A stretch of DNA of 45,968 nucleotides from Candidatus Woesearchaeota archaeon (GTDB taxonomy: Archaea > Nanobdellota > Nanobdellia > Woesearchaeales > WJKR01), in NCBI GenBank assembly GCA_016927245.1, contig JAFGNA010000009.1, positions 1 through 45,968 on the forward strand, written 5' to 3'. The translations under genes were made by a program, and so were the position numbers. A model generated the notes under the pieces. That model saw nothing but the letters and a program-made list of their open reading frames with translations. It was not told the origin of the DNA and searched no databases. Shown one piece after another: positions 16,961 through 24,814 of this stretch (position 1 is the stretch's first letter; every line of letters starts with the position of its first letter).

Positions 16961-18130
16961 TCATCTTTTCTTCGATACAGGTTTCAAAGCATCATCAAAC
17001 TCTTTTACGTGCTTGATGACGTACTCTATCTCTTCATCAGTCATATCAACGTAGAACGGCAAGATGACATATTGTTCCCATATCCTGTCCGCGACGGGGG
17101 TATCTGCTTTGAATTGACGATAGTAGGAAAAATGCGGTACAGGCATAGTGTGTACGCCTGTCGCTATGTTATGCGTCTGCAAATAGACAATGAACTGGTC
17201 GCGCACTTCCCTGCTTGAAAGACGTACCATGAAGTCATAGTACGCAAGTGTCATATCATAGGGCATTGCTGGTTTAATATGATTCAATCCCTCAATACCT
17301 TTAAGGAGTTTATTAAGAGTGTCGATACGATTCTTTACAATGTAATCGACCTTTCTGAGTTGAGCCAGCCCAATTGCAGCAATTACGTCACACATATTAT
17401 ACTTGTAGCCGAGCGCTTTGACATCATATGCCCAGTGCAAAGGGTCACCAATACTCTCGCCTCTTTCTTGCTGCTGGAATCGCAAAAAAGTATCTTTACT
17501 CATCCCAACTTCCTTAATAGAACGCAAAGACTCTATTAGTTCCGGATCGTTAGAAGAAATCATCCCACCATCACCAGTTACAAGAATCTTCTTCTCCTGG
17601 AAGCTAAAACAACTAATATCAGCCCACGTTCCAAGCCTTTTCCCTTTATACATTCCGCCCACAACATGAGCACAATCAGAAATAACTTTCAATCCCTGCT
17701 CATGCGCCCAAGGAACTATTTCTTCCATCTTCGCTGGGTGACCACCGAAGTGCACAGGGATGACCGCGACGCAATCCTTATCGTACTTGCGCTTCATATC
17801 CTCTATGTCGATGGACAATGTCTCTTCATCAACATCGACGAAAACAGGTTCTAACCCACAGTAAATGGGTGCGTTCGCCGTAGAACAGAATGTCATGGCA
17901 GGAACCAAGACTTTTTTACCTGCGGGAAAATTATAAGCCTTGAGCGCCAAATGCAATGCGGCGGTGCCTGAATTAACTGCGGTTGAAGCCTTGACCCCGA
18001 GAAACTCATTCCACTTGTCCTCGAATTCTTTGCATAATGGACCTCTACCTAACCAAGCTCTTTGCATGACTCCTTCCAAGTTTTTTAATTCGTCATCGCC
18101 AACATAAGGTTTTACTAAACGTATTTTCAT
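16961..18130 (-). CDS. DegT/DnrJ/EryC1 sugar aminotransferase
   Basis: 389 aa, full length for this PLP-dependent family. Visible motifs are VNSGTAALHLAL (~57-68, phosphate binding), VISDCAHVVGG (~154-164, the Asp contacting the PLP nitrogen) and FSFQEKKILVTGDGGM (~175-190), with the Schiff-base Lys within EKK followed by the usual TGxGG. The family converts 4-keto (or 3-keto) nucleotide sugars to amino sugars. It lies downstream of an RfbC-like epimerase and upstream of a GNAT gene, forming keto-sugar to aminosugar to N-acyl-aminosugar logic. It is only distantly similar to the second DegT protein at 30238. The coding region is A/T-rich relative to the heptose genes. Confidence 0.88.
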   Translation of the reverse strand: MKIRLVKPYVGDDELKNLEGVMQRAWLGRGPLCKEFEDKWNEFLGVKASTAVNSGTAALHLALKAYNFPAGKKVLVPAMTFCSTANAPIYCGLEPVFVDVDEETLSIDIEDMKRKYDKDCVAVIPVHFGGHPAKMEEIVPWAHEQGLKVISDCAHVVGGMYKGKRLGTWADISCFSFQEKKILVTGDGGMISSNDPELIESLRSIKEVGMSKDTFLRFQQQERGESIGDPLHWAYDVKALGYKYNMCDVIAAIGLAQLRKVDYIVKNRIDTLNKLLKGIEGLNHIKPAMPYDMTLAYYDFMVRLSSREVRDQFIVYLQTHNIATGVHTMPVPHFSYYRQFKADTPVADRIWEQYVILPFYVDMTDEEIEYVIKHVKEFDDALKPVSKKR

Positions 18131-18163
18131 GAAAAATCACCTTTCGTCAACTATCTTTTCAAG

Positions 18164-18739
18164 TTATTGTCTCAAGTATACATCAATACCTTCTTTGGTC
18201 TCTTTGAATTTCTTAAAGCTCTGAGCGTTGTCATCTCTCTCAGAGATGACTGCCGCTTCCTTCACCGGCCATTCAATTCCAATATCAGGATCATTCCACT
18301 TAATATTATCCTCATTCTCTTTAGAGTAATAATTATCGACTTTGTAAGCTAGATGGACATCATCTGTAAGTGTGCACATACCAGGAGTACAACCTCGAGG
18401 AACATATAACATGTTCTTCTTGTTCCCTGAAAGGATGACGCTAGTCCACTTACCGAAAGTCTTACTTCCTTTACGCAAATCAACAACAGCGAAAAATACC
18501 TCCCCCGTCACTACACGCAAGAGTTTTGTTTCAGCACGAGGAGGATACTGGAAATGCAGCCCCCTGACCGTACCTTTAATCCTGCTCAATGAATGATTTT
18601 CATGCACCCAGTCCTTATGAAGACCTTTCTCCTCAAAGATTTTCTTGTCATAGGTCCTCATAAAGAACCCTCTTTCATCCTCAAAAGGGGATAACTGTAT
18701 CTCGTACACCCCCTCTATCTCTTTAGTGAAGAATTCCAT
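18164..18739 (-). CDS. rfbC: RmlC/RfbC-like sugar 3,5-epimerase
   Basis: 191 aa from ATG 18739. That start has a strong SD (GGAGGGTGG at 18745-18753 on the minus strand), whereas the longer frame reaches 18796 into the previous gene. Cupin-fold family motifs are present: RGFFMRTYD, VHENHSLSRIKGTVRGLHFQYPP (catalytic His in LHFQ), KLLRVVTGEVFFAVVDLRKGS, and LAYKVDNYYSKE with the second catalytic region. The family epimerises C3/C5 of 4-keto-6-deoxy nucleotide sugars. In this heptose operon the substrate is more likely a GDP-4-keto-heptose than dTDP-4-keto-rhamnose, because no RmlA/B/D set is present. Confidence 0.85.
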   Translation of the reverse strand: MEFFTKEIEGVYEIQLSPFEDERGFFMRTYDKKIFEEKGLHKDWVHENHSLSRIKGTVRGLHFQYPPRAETKLLRVVTGEVFFAVVDLRKGSKTFGKWTSVILSGNKKNMLYVPRGCTPGMCTLTDDVHLAYKVDNYYSKENEDNIKWNDPDIGIEWPVKEAAVISERDDNAQSFKKFKETKEGIDVYLRQ

Positions 18740-18777
18740 AAATCCACCCTCCGTTAATTCTTGAAAAATCTTATGCC

Positions 18778-19347
18778 TTATAAAAAGTTTGTGCAAATGA
18801 TGTTCGCATAACGCTCCGTTCGCTTTATAAAGGGTACTTCTTCGGCCTCTCGTTCCTCAAACACCTTGCGCGCAGCCTGTTCAGAGAGCCCTTTGCTTTT
18901 GTAGAACTTGATGACACGTCGTTTGCGCTCGTCATCAGGCATGTCAACGTAGATCGAGACGTCCGCATGCTCCCGCAGGAACGGCACATCCAGGGCGACC
19001 ACGCCCTCGACGATGAGCACTCCCCGCAATGACACTTCCTGACGCTCACCGGTCAGGCTCCTGGATTGCGGGTCATAACGGTCTATAAGCACAACACTTC
19101 CTTGTAAGAGCCCTTCTACTGCTGCTCGGATGTCATCGTAGCGGTAGCGGTCCCTCACCGTCATCCAAGGCTTGCGATCCTCGATACCGATAAGGAAGTC
19201 GTCCAACAGGAGCACTGTTGCAGGTATCTTGGCGGCGATACTGGCTGCAAGGGTCGATTTCCCCGACCTACTGCAGCCCCCGATAATGACAAGACGAGCG
19301 TTCCTGGCAGCCTCGATGGCCGCTGCGCAATCACTAATCCCCATCAT
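18778..19347 (-). CDS. P-loop kinase of the uridine kinase/phosphoribulokinase type
   Basis: 189 aa. Walker A is GGCSRSGKST (~23-32). LLLDDFLIGIED (~45-56) carries the substrate-site Asp pair, GVLIVEGVVALD (~109-120) is the Walker B-like strand, and DDERKRRVIKFYKSKG (~137-152) forms an Arg-rich lid region. The family phosphorylates nucleosides, pantothenate or phosphoribulose-like compounds. It overlaps the HddC-GmhB fusion stop by ATGA, so it belongs to the heptose operon, yet no kinase beyond HddA is needed by the known GDP-heptose route. Its substrate is therefore an open question; a sugar or a sugar-phosphate is my guess. Confidence 0.7.
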   Translation of the reverse strand: MMGISDCAAAIEAARNARLVIIGGCSRSGKSTLAASIAAKIPATVLLLDDFLIGIEDRKPWMTVRDRYRYDDIRAAVEGLLQGSVVLIDRYDPQSRSLTGERQEVSLRGVLIVEGVVALDVPFLREHADVSIYVDMPDDERKRRVIKFYKSKGLSEQAARKVFEEREAEEVPFIKRTERYANIICTNFL

Positions 19348-20513
19348 AACCCCTTGACGACGTCCAGTAAGCTCATGTTCTCGCTCACCAGCACGGTCCG
19401 CATGCTCGCAGCGTCCCCTGCTTGCTTGTCGCGCTCATCATCACCTACAAAAAGACTTGTGGTGAGGTCTATGAAGTGTTCCTTGCTCGCTCGCTGAAGC
19501 ATGCCAGGCTTGGGCTTGCGGCATCCGCACCTGTCATCCCAGCCGTGCGGGCAATAATAGATAGCCTCGACATGGCCCCCGGCAGCCTCTATCTCGGCAA
19601 GCATGCGCTCATGGATGGCGGTCAAATCCTGCTCGGTCATCATCCCCCTCGCTATGCCTGCCTGATTGCTAATGATGAAAACCTCGTATCCCTTCTTCTT
19701 GAGGAGTGCCAGCGCTTCGAGCACGCCTGGCAAGAACTCGAATTCGCCCCAGTTCTTGACATACTCCGCCTTGGGCGCCTTCTTGTTGATGACCCCATCC
19801 CGGTCGAGGAAGATGGCCTTCTTGGGAACGAGGAAGCGCTTGGTCGCGTCCAAACGCTCGAGTTTGCCGACGCCGTAGTAACGTTGCCCAGTCACGAACG
19901 CCCCGAGCTGCCCGTCACGTATGAGCGCGGGCACGACCGTGTCCTGGAACGCCTCGTTCCCCTCACCCAAGTAGCGCAACGCGCGCCTCTTGACGATGAA
20001 ATACCCTGCGTCGACGCCACCTAATCCAGGAGCGGTCCTTGATCGGTCGTAGCGGACCACCTTGCCGTCACGCACCTCTACGTTGTCCTTGGTGAAATGG
20101 TCTTTGTTGTCATAGATCGTCATCTGCGCCTCAAGCCCGTTCTCCTTGAAAGCAGCATATAGCAACCTGATATCAACGGGCAGGTAATTGTCGCAGTAAA
20201 GAGCGAGGAACTCGTCCTGCAACTGGTCCTTGACCGAGCGCAAACGCTTGCCGGTCTGGTCCTCCACAGCACCTATACCGTAGGTGATCTTGAGGCCGTG
20301 CTTCTCGCCATCACCATAGTAATCAATAACCTGGTCATGCAAGTAGCCTACGAGCAAGATGACTTCTTCGATGCCATTGCGCTTGAGATGTCCCAGAATG
20401 TAGTCCAGGAAGGGCTTTCCATTGATATCGATGAGCGGTTTCGGCGTATGCTTGGTGAGCGGGAGCAGTCGCGTCCCTTTCCCTCCAGCGAAGATGACTG
20501 CTTGCCTTATCAT
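19344..20513 (-). CDS. Bifunctional heptose-1-phosphate nucleotidylyltransferase / GmhB-type phosphatase
   Basis: 389 aa fusion. Residues ~1-225 are a nucleotidyltransferase: AVIFAGGKGTRLLPLTKHTPKP (6-27), the NDP-sugar pyrophosphorylase signature, and VGYLHDQVIDYYGDG. Residues ~234-389 are a HAD phosphatase of the GmhB/HisB-N type: IFLDRDGVINKK (~236-247), IISNQAGIARG, the zinc-binding segment CPHGWDDRCGCRKPKPG, and FVGDDERDKQAG. Together with GmhA and HddA the protein would supply the last two steps of GDP-D-glycero-alpha-D-manno-heptose synthesis: dephosphorylation of the 1,7-bisphosphate and transfer of GMP. Both ends overlap neighbours by ATGA. The assignment to GDP rather than ADP chemistry rests on the accompanying HddA-type GHMP kinase. 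Confidence 0.85.
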   Translation of the reverse strand: MIRQAVIFAGGKGTRLLPLTKHTPKPLIDINGKPFLDYILGHLKRNGIEEVILLVGYLHDQVIDYYGDGEKHGLKITYGIGAVEDQTGKRLRSVKDQLQDEFLALYCDNYLPVDIRLLYAAFKENGLEAQMTIYDNKDHFTKDNVEVRDGKVVRYDRSRTAPGLGGVDAGYFIVKRRALRYLGEGNEAFQDTVVPALIRDGQLGAFVTGQRYYGVGKLERLDATKRFLVPKKAIFLDRDGVINKKAPKAEYVKNWGEFEFLPGVLEALALLKKKGYEVFIISNQAGIARGMMTEQDLTAIHERMLAEIEAAGGHVEAIYYCPHGWDDRCGCRKPKPGMLQRASKEHFIDLTTSLFVGDDERDKQAGDAASMRTVLVSENMSLLDVVKGL

Positions 20514-21538
20514 GTCCAGCGCAACTCCTTGGAAATATCACCACTCTCGATGAGCTGCTTTAGCCGGGGCAAACGGTTGCACGCAGGCCCCCTGAACATC
20601 TCCTCATCAAACCCCGTCTTATCGAAGAACTCCACAAGCTCCTTCCCACCTTTTTCCAGATCCCATTCTGGCTTGTAATATCCTTTGAGGACAGAAAGAA
20701 TTTTCTTAAAGCTGACTTTATAGGTGCGGGCGTCACTACCATGCTCGCCGGTAAAGACTAGATTGCACCCTGGAACTGACCTCTGGGCCGCTTCGGCGAG
20801 CTGCCTGACGGTGTAGTTGCCATCCTTAATGCCGATGTTGAAGCTCTCGCCGGACACGAGCTCCTCCGGCGCCTCTAAGCCAGCGATGAGAGCCGAGCAG
20901 ACATCCTTGACATGGATGACTGGCCGCCACGGCGTGCCATCGCTCTTTATCTCTATCTTGCCAGTGGTATAGGCGCACGCGACGAGATTGTTGTAGACGA
21001 TATCGCACCGCAGCCGAGGGCTCGCGCCGAACACGGTCGAAGGACGGAAGCACACTACAACGAAATCGTCGGTCGCCATTCCCTTGAGCGCGACCTCCGC
21101 TTCCCACTTCGTCTTCGCATACATGGTCAACGGACGCTTCTCACTATTATCCTCGTCAAGTTCCTCGTCAGTATTAGCGATGCCATACATGCTCTGAGAA
21201 GAGACATAGACGAACCGTCGTATGCCGACGTCCTTGGAGAGGGAGGCAAGGCCTAGAGTGCCTTGTAGATTGATATCCCTCGTCAACTCAGGATTGAACT
21301 CGCCGAGCGGATCGTTGGAAAGAGCGGCGAGATGAATGACCGCGTCTACCCCTTCAAGATCCTTCTGCGTGACATCCCTGATGTCTTTGGTCAACTGTTT
21401 CACAACCGTATCCTTATAAGGGGTAAGCGGCTCATAGAAACCTGTATCGAGCCCAATGACCTCATAACCCCTATCGTTCAAGACCCCCACCAGCACTGTG
21501 CCAACATACCCTTGGTTTCCTGTGACAAGGACTCGCAT
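20510..21538 (-). CDS. Extended SDR family NAD-dependent nucleotide-sugar epimerase/reductase
   Basis: 342 aa from ATG 21538, which lies one base past the GmhA stop; an in-frame ATG at 21547 gives three more residues. The Rossmann motif is VTGNQGYVGTVL (GxxGxxG), VIHLAALSNDPLGEFNPELT follows, and the catalytic part is YVSSQSMYG with MYAKTK (YxxxK). The absence of the TDE-type triad of 4,6-dehydratases suggests an epimerase or 4-reductase. The family is common in surface polysaccharide clusters. It sits between GmhA and the HddC-GmhB fusion, so a GDP-heptose derivative is the likely substrate (inference). Confidence 0.78.
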   Translation of the reverse strand: MRVLVTGNQGYVGTVLVGVLNDRGYEVIGLDTGFYEPLTPYKDTVVKQLTKDIRDVTQKDLEGVDAVIHLAALSNDPLGEFNPELTRDINLQGTLGLASLSKDVGIRRFVYVSSQSMYGIANTDEELDEDNSEKRPLTMYAKTKWEAEVALKGMATDDFVVVCFRPSTVFGASPRLRCDIVYNNLVACAYTTGKIEIKSDGTPWRPVIHVKDVCSALIAGLEAPEELVSGESFNIGIKDGNYTVRQLAEAAQRSVPGCNLVFTGEHGSDARTYKVSFKKILSVLKGYYKPEWDLEKGGKELVEFFDKTGFDEEMFRGPACNRLPRLKQLIESGDISKELRWT

Positions 21539-21539
21539 C

Positions 21540-22109
21540 TTACACATCACCGTTCTGCTTGAGGTACATCGCGAGGAACTGTCCGAAGGCGTCATGGATG
21601 TTCTCGCATATCTCGTAGTCGTCATGGTTGACATGCGCAGAATAGTGCGCCAGCTCCTTGAGCCTACCGCCCGTAAACCCTGTTATCCCGATGACGACGA
21701 GCCCGTTCTTCCTCCCCCACTCAGCAGCCTTCACCACGTTCGTGCTGTTCCCGCTCGAGCTGATGAGTATGAGGATGTCATTCGGTTTCGCAAGGTTGAT
21801 GAGCTGCTGCTTGAACACCTCGTCGTAGTGCTCGTCATTGCTGATAGCAGTGATGTAGCCGAGATTGCTCGAAAGGCATATCGCCCGGTAGCGCTTGTTG
21901 TTGCTGAGCCAGTCCTTATTCGCTCCTTTCGAAAGGTCGCATACGTAGTGTTGCGCCATGGCCGCGCTGCCGCCATTGCCGCCCACGAATATCGTCTGGC
22001 CATTCTTGATACTGTTGCGCAACACAGACAATATCTCCTTGTCGAACGTGAACTCGTCGAGCTTTTCCTTAGTGAGTTCCTTGTAGGATTCCCAATCCAT
22101 CATCGTCAC
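21540..22109 (-). CDS. gmhA: Sedoheptulose-7-phosphate isomerase (GmhA-like SIS protein)
   Basis: 189 aa, single SIS domain. FVGGNGGSAAMAQHYVCDL (~42-60) and LILISSSGNSTNVVKAAEW (~112-130) are the phosphosugar-binding elements of GmhA. VIGITGFTGGRLKELAHY follows. GmhA converts sedoheptulose 7-phosphate to D-glycero-D-manno-heptose 7-phosphate in the cytoplasm. The gene starts 4 nt after the HddA stop and is followed directly by the SDR gene. The usual length is ~190 residues, so it is complete. Confidence in the SIS/GmhA family is high because the other pathway enzymes flank it. Confidence 0.9.
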   Translation of the reverse strand: MTMMDWESYKELTKEKLDEFTFDKEILSVLRNSIKNGQTIFVGGNGGSAAMAQHYVCDLSKGANKDWLSNNKRYRAICLSSNLGYITAISNDEHYDEVFKQQLINLAKPNDILILISSSGNSTNVVKAAEWGRKNGLVVIGITGFTGGRLKELAHYSAHVNHDDYEICENIHDAFGQFLAMYLKQNGDV

Positions 22110-22113
22110 CCAG

Positions 22114-23094
22114 TCAATCGCTCACATAGATTATCTTGCTCCCTTCGGGCTCGAACCTGAACCGCGCTTCCCGCAAGCTCGAAAGAGCGTTCCTCACCGC
22201 CTCTTGCTTGTCCTCCTCGCAGTAGAAGAGCAGGAATCCCCCACCCCCTGAACCGAGAATCTTTCCGCCAATCGCCCCTGCGGACCTTGCCTTCATATAA
22301 TAATCATCGATGCTGCTGCTGGACACCTTGGTCGCGAGGCTCTTCTTGTGTTTCCATCCCTCGTGGAGGAGCTCGCCGAAGCTGTCAATATCGCCGTTAC
22401 GGAGCCGCTTGCGCAGGTCCTCGGCCATGGAGACCATACGGTGCAACGTGTCGGCTTTCGCCTTCGTGTTCTGCTTCTGCTCGGGGAGGATGTCTTGAGA
22501 GTTCGTCGAGACGCCAGTGTGGAAGAGGAGAAGCCGCTTGTTGAGCTTCTTCTTCAGGCCGGGCCTCATGATGATGGGATCGACCGTCACGCTCTCATCC
22601 GCATTAAACCTGATGAAGTTGAGGCCTCCATACGCGGCAGCATACTGGTCCTGCTTGCCGATAGGGTTGCCCAGGATGTCTATCTCTATCTTGCATGCTT
22701 CCTCGGCGAGCCTCCTCGCAGACGCAGGCCTTCCCATGAACGCGTGGAGCGCGTTGAGCGTGCCCACGGTGAGGCTGCTGGAGCTGCCTAGTCCTGACCC
22801 TTCATGGGCAGGGAGCAAGTCCGAGACGTAGGAGACATCAACGCCTTTCACGATGCCGGTCATGAGCAACGACTCCCTTACCAGGTTGTGCTTGATCATG
22901 CTTACCTTCTCCACGTCTTCAACGGATGAGTAGGCGACCCTGATGTTATGAGAGAAACGCTTGTTGACGGTGATGTAGACATACTTGTCGATGGTCGTAC
23001 TCACCACCGCCCCGTACCCTGACTCGTAATATTCCTTGAGGTCGGAACCCCCGCCAAGGAAGCTCATGCGCAAGGGCGTCTTGGAGATAATCAT
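22114..23094 (-). CDS. hddA: D-glycero-D-manno-heptose 7-phosphate kinase (HddA-like GHMP kinase)
   Basis: 326 aa. The GHMP kinase signature is complete: N-terminal TPLRMSFLGGGSDLKEYYE (6-24), ATP-binding EGSGLGSSSSLTVG (~94-107), and C-terminal GAIGGKILGSGGGGFLLFY (~273-291). The SFLGGGSD start is the hallmark of HddA-type sugar-1-kinases. It phosphorylates heptose 7-phosphate at C1. It is the promoter-proximal gene of the minus-strand run, with a TATA box about 26 nt upstream of its ATG and thus probably a leaderless message. Confidence 0.9.
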   Translation of the reverse strand: MIISKTPLRMSFLGGGSDLKEYYESGYGAVVSTTIDKYVYITVNKRFSHNIRVAYSSVEDVEKVSMIKHNLVRESLLMTGIVKGVDVSYVSDLLPAHEGSGLGSSSSLTVGTLNALHAFMGRPASARRLAEEACKIEIDILGNPIGKQDQYAAAYGGLNFIRFNADESVTVDPIIMRPGLKKKLNKRLLLFHTGVSTNSQDILPEQKQNTKAKADTLHRMVSMAEDLRKRLRNGDIDSFGELLHEGWKHKKSLATKVSSSSIDDYYMKARSAGAIGGKILGSGGGGFLLFYCEEDKQEAVRNALSSLREARFRFEPEGSKIIYVSD

Positions 23095-23116
23095 CAGGTT
23101 TTGAGGAACAAGAGAC

Positions 23117-23124
23117 TATTTAAG
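23117..23124 (-). promoter_or_regulatory. TATA box of the minus-strand heptose operon
   Basis: On the minus strand this reads CTTAAATA. Its centre at 23121 is 26 nt upstream of 23095, so transcription should start at the HddA ATG (23094). Confidence 0.6.
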
Positions 23125-23205
23125 AAGTTTATGAATATGGTTTTGTAGGCAAACGAACATCAAGAACAGGCCAGGAGCACGCTAAAAAGAAGTAAAAAAT
23201 CATAA

Positions 23206-23214
23206 ATTATATAA
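23206..23214 (+). promoter_or_regulatory. TATA box of the plus-strand nonulosonate operon
   Basis: ATTATATAAA centred at 23210 is about 26 nt upstream of 23236, giving a leaderless start at ATG 23238. It shares the 143-bp intergenic region with the divergent heptose operon. Confidence 0.65.
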
Positions 23215-23237
23215 ACAAGACCTTTTTTATCGAAATT

Positions 23238-23723
23238 ATGCCTATTCTAGACGAAAAAACAGGGAAAATACTCAATATCCTCCAAAAAAACTGTCGGGCG
23301 TCCCTGACCGCCATCGCCCAAGAGACAGGGCTCACCGTCGACGTCGTCAAGAAACGGCTGGAACGCCTCCTCGAAGAGAAAATAATCCTTCCCAAAATCC
23401 ACATCAGGCCGCGAACATTGGGATTCACGCACGTCATCGACGTCAAGATCAAGATTAAGAACTACGACCAAGAGACAGTCGACCAATTCATAGACTACTG
23501 CAAGGGCCACCCGCGCATCACCGAATTCTTCGCCATCAGCGGCAACTGGGACTACACGATAGTCATCATCGCCAAGAGCCACGAAGACCTCGGAAAGACG
23601 ACAAGAGCCATAAAAACAACATTCCCGAACCTGTTCAGCGAATGGGCGGAATCGCTCACCACGAAAGGCTACAAGTTCGAAGACTACGACATCGAGAAGC
23701 TCATTAATGAGGAACAAGAATGA
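23238..23723 (+). CDS. Lrp/AsnC family transcriptional regulator
   Basis: 161 aa. The N-terminal winged helix-turn-helix (~1-60) contains LDEKTGKILNILQKN and LTAIAQETGLTVDVVKKRLERL (recognition helix ~35-48). The C-terminal RAM/AsnC-type alpha-beta domain (~65-150) has FAISGNWDYTIVIIAKS, the usual effector-interface strand pattern. It is the first gene of the plus-strand run and overlaps the following NeuB-like gene by ATGA. It also lies beside the shared divergent promoter. Autoregulation and control of both sugar operons are therefore likely (inference). The effector is unknown. Confidence 0.88.
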   Translation: MPILDEKTGKILNILQKNCRASLTAIAQETGLTVDVVKKRLERLLEEKIILPKIHIRPRTLGFTHVIDVKIKIKNYDQETVDQFIDYCKGHPRITEFFAISGNWDYTIVIIAKSHEDLGKTTRAIKTTFPNLFSEWAESLTTKGYKFEDYDIEKLINEEQE

Positions 23724-24814
23724 CCACGCTCAAAGAAGCCATGACAGACCAGACCAAACCCTACCTCATCGGCGAGACCGCGTACAACCATGAGGGAGAT
23801 TACACCTATCTACAACAGATGGTGGACGAACTCGCAGCAATAGGAGTTCATGCCGTCAAATTCCATCTCCTCCTCGATATTGACAGCTATATACAAAAAG
23901 ACCATCCATTGAAAAAGAAACTAAAAGAATGGATTTTCAGCGAGAAACAATGGAAAGAAATCATAAACTATGCGAACGAACGAGGGCTTGAAGTCATAGC
24001 CCTATGCGACGACGTCAAGAGCATAAGATTCCTTAAGCAAGAAGCACTACAAATAGCAGGTATAGAGCTGCATGCAGCCTGCATTAACGATCATTACATG
24101 CTCGAGGAGATGGCAAAGACCAAAGTGACAACCATACTCGGTATTGGGGGAACCAACATCGAAGAGATAGACTACGCGATAAGATTCCTCAAGGAAAGAG
24201 GAAAAGCCACACAAGAGTTCCTCATGATGCATGGCTTCCAGAGCTACCCGACCGACTATCGGCAAATCAACATAGCAAAAGCGAAAAAGCTCGAAATGCT
24301 CTTCGGAATAAAGACGGGATACGCAGACCACACATCCTATGAAGACGAGAACAACCTTCTCATCAGCGTCCTCGGCGCCGCTAATGGAATGAATATACTT
24401 GAAAAGCATTACACACCAGAAGAAGGAAAAGAGCGAATCGATTACCACGCTGCGACAGGGAAAGAAGGGTTCAAGAAAATCCTGCTCCTTATGGACAGCG
24501 TGCTGCGGGCTCATGGAACAGGAGATATAGGCATGTCACCTGCCGAAAAAAAGTATGGGAATGTTGGTCCTATGAAGAAAGCTATCGTCGCCAGAAAAAA
24601 TATCAAGAAAGGCGAAGAGCTCTCGATTGACAATCTCTGGTTCAAGAGGACTATCGAGGAGAGCCCTATTGACCAGACTGAATTCAGCAAGCTTCTCGGA
24701 GCAAAGGCAAGAAGAGACATACAAGAGGATAAGCCCATCACCTACGAAGACGTCCATTTCCATTTTAAGGAGAGCAACCTCAATAGTTTTACCCACAAGA
24801 GGTCAGACAAATGA
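23720..24814 (+). CDS. Divergent NeuB-like nonulosonate synthase with C-terminal SAF domain
   Basis: 364 aa. The TIM-barrel part carries IGETAYNHEGD (~17-27, the Glu, Asn and His of NeuB), VKFHLLLD where NeuB has VKFQ, MMHGFQSYPTDY (~170-181), TGYADHTSYEDE, and EKHYTPEEG (~230-238). The SAF/antifreeze-like domain occupies ~285-355 (VARKNIKKGEELS, GAKARRDIQEDKPI). The NeuB segment KIGSGD is here IELHAACIND, so a normally conserved Lys is missing. NeuB enzymes condense phosphoenolpyruvate with a hexosamine. This copy therefore probably uses an unusual sugar or reaction. It is A/T-rich and coupled (ATGA) to an SpsF-like cytidylyltransferase. Confidence 0.75.
   Translation: MTTLKEAMTDQTKPYLIGETAYNHEGDYTYLQQMVDELAAIGVHAVKFHLLLDIDSYIQKDHPLKKKLKEWIFSEKQWKEIINYANERGLEVIALCDDVKSIRFLKQEALQIAGIELHAACINDHYMLEEMAKTKVTTILGIGGTNIEEIDYAIRFLKERGKATQEFLMMHGFQSYPTDYRQINIAKAKKLEMLFGIKTGYADHTSYEDENNLLISVLGAANGMNILEKHYTPEEGKERIDYHAATGKEGFKKILLLMDSVLRAHGTGDIGMSPAEKKYGNVGPMKKAIVARKNIKKGEELSIDNLWFKRTIEESPIDQTEFSKLLGAKARRDIQEDKPITYEDVHFHFKESNLNSFTHKRSDK

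Noticed and set aside
18740-18796. Longer N-terminus for the RfbC-like protein
   Set aside because: It would overlap the preceding kinase gene, lacks family similarity, and a strong SD sits directly before ATG 18739.
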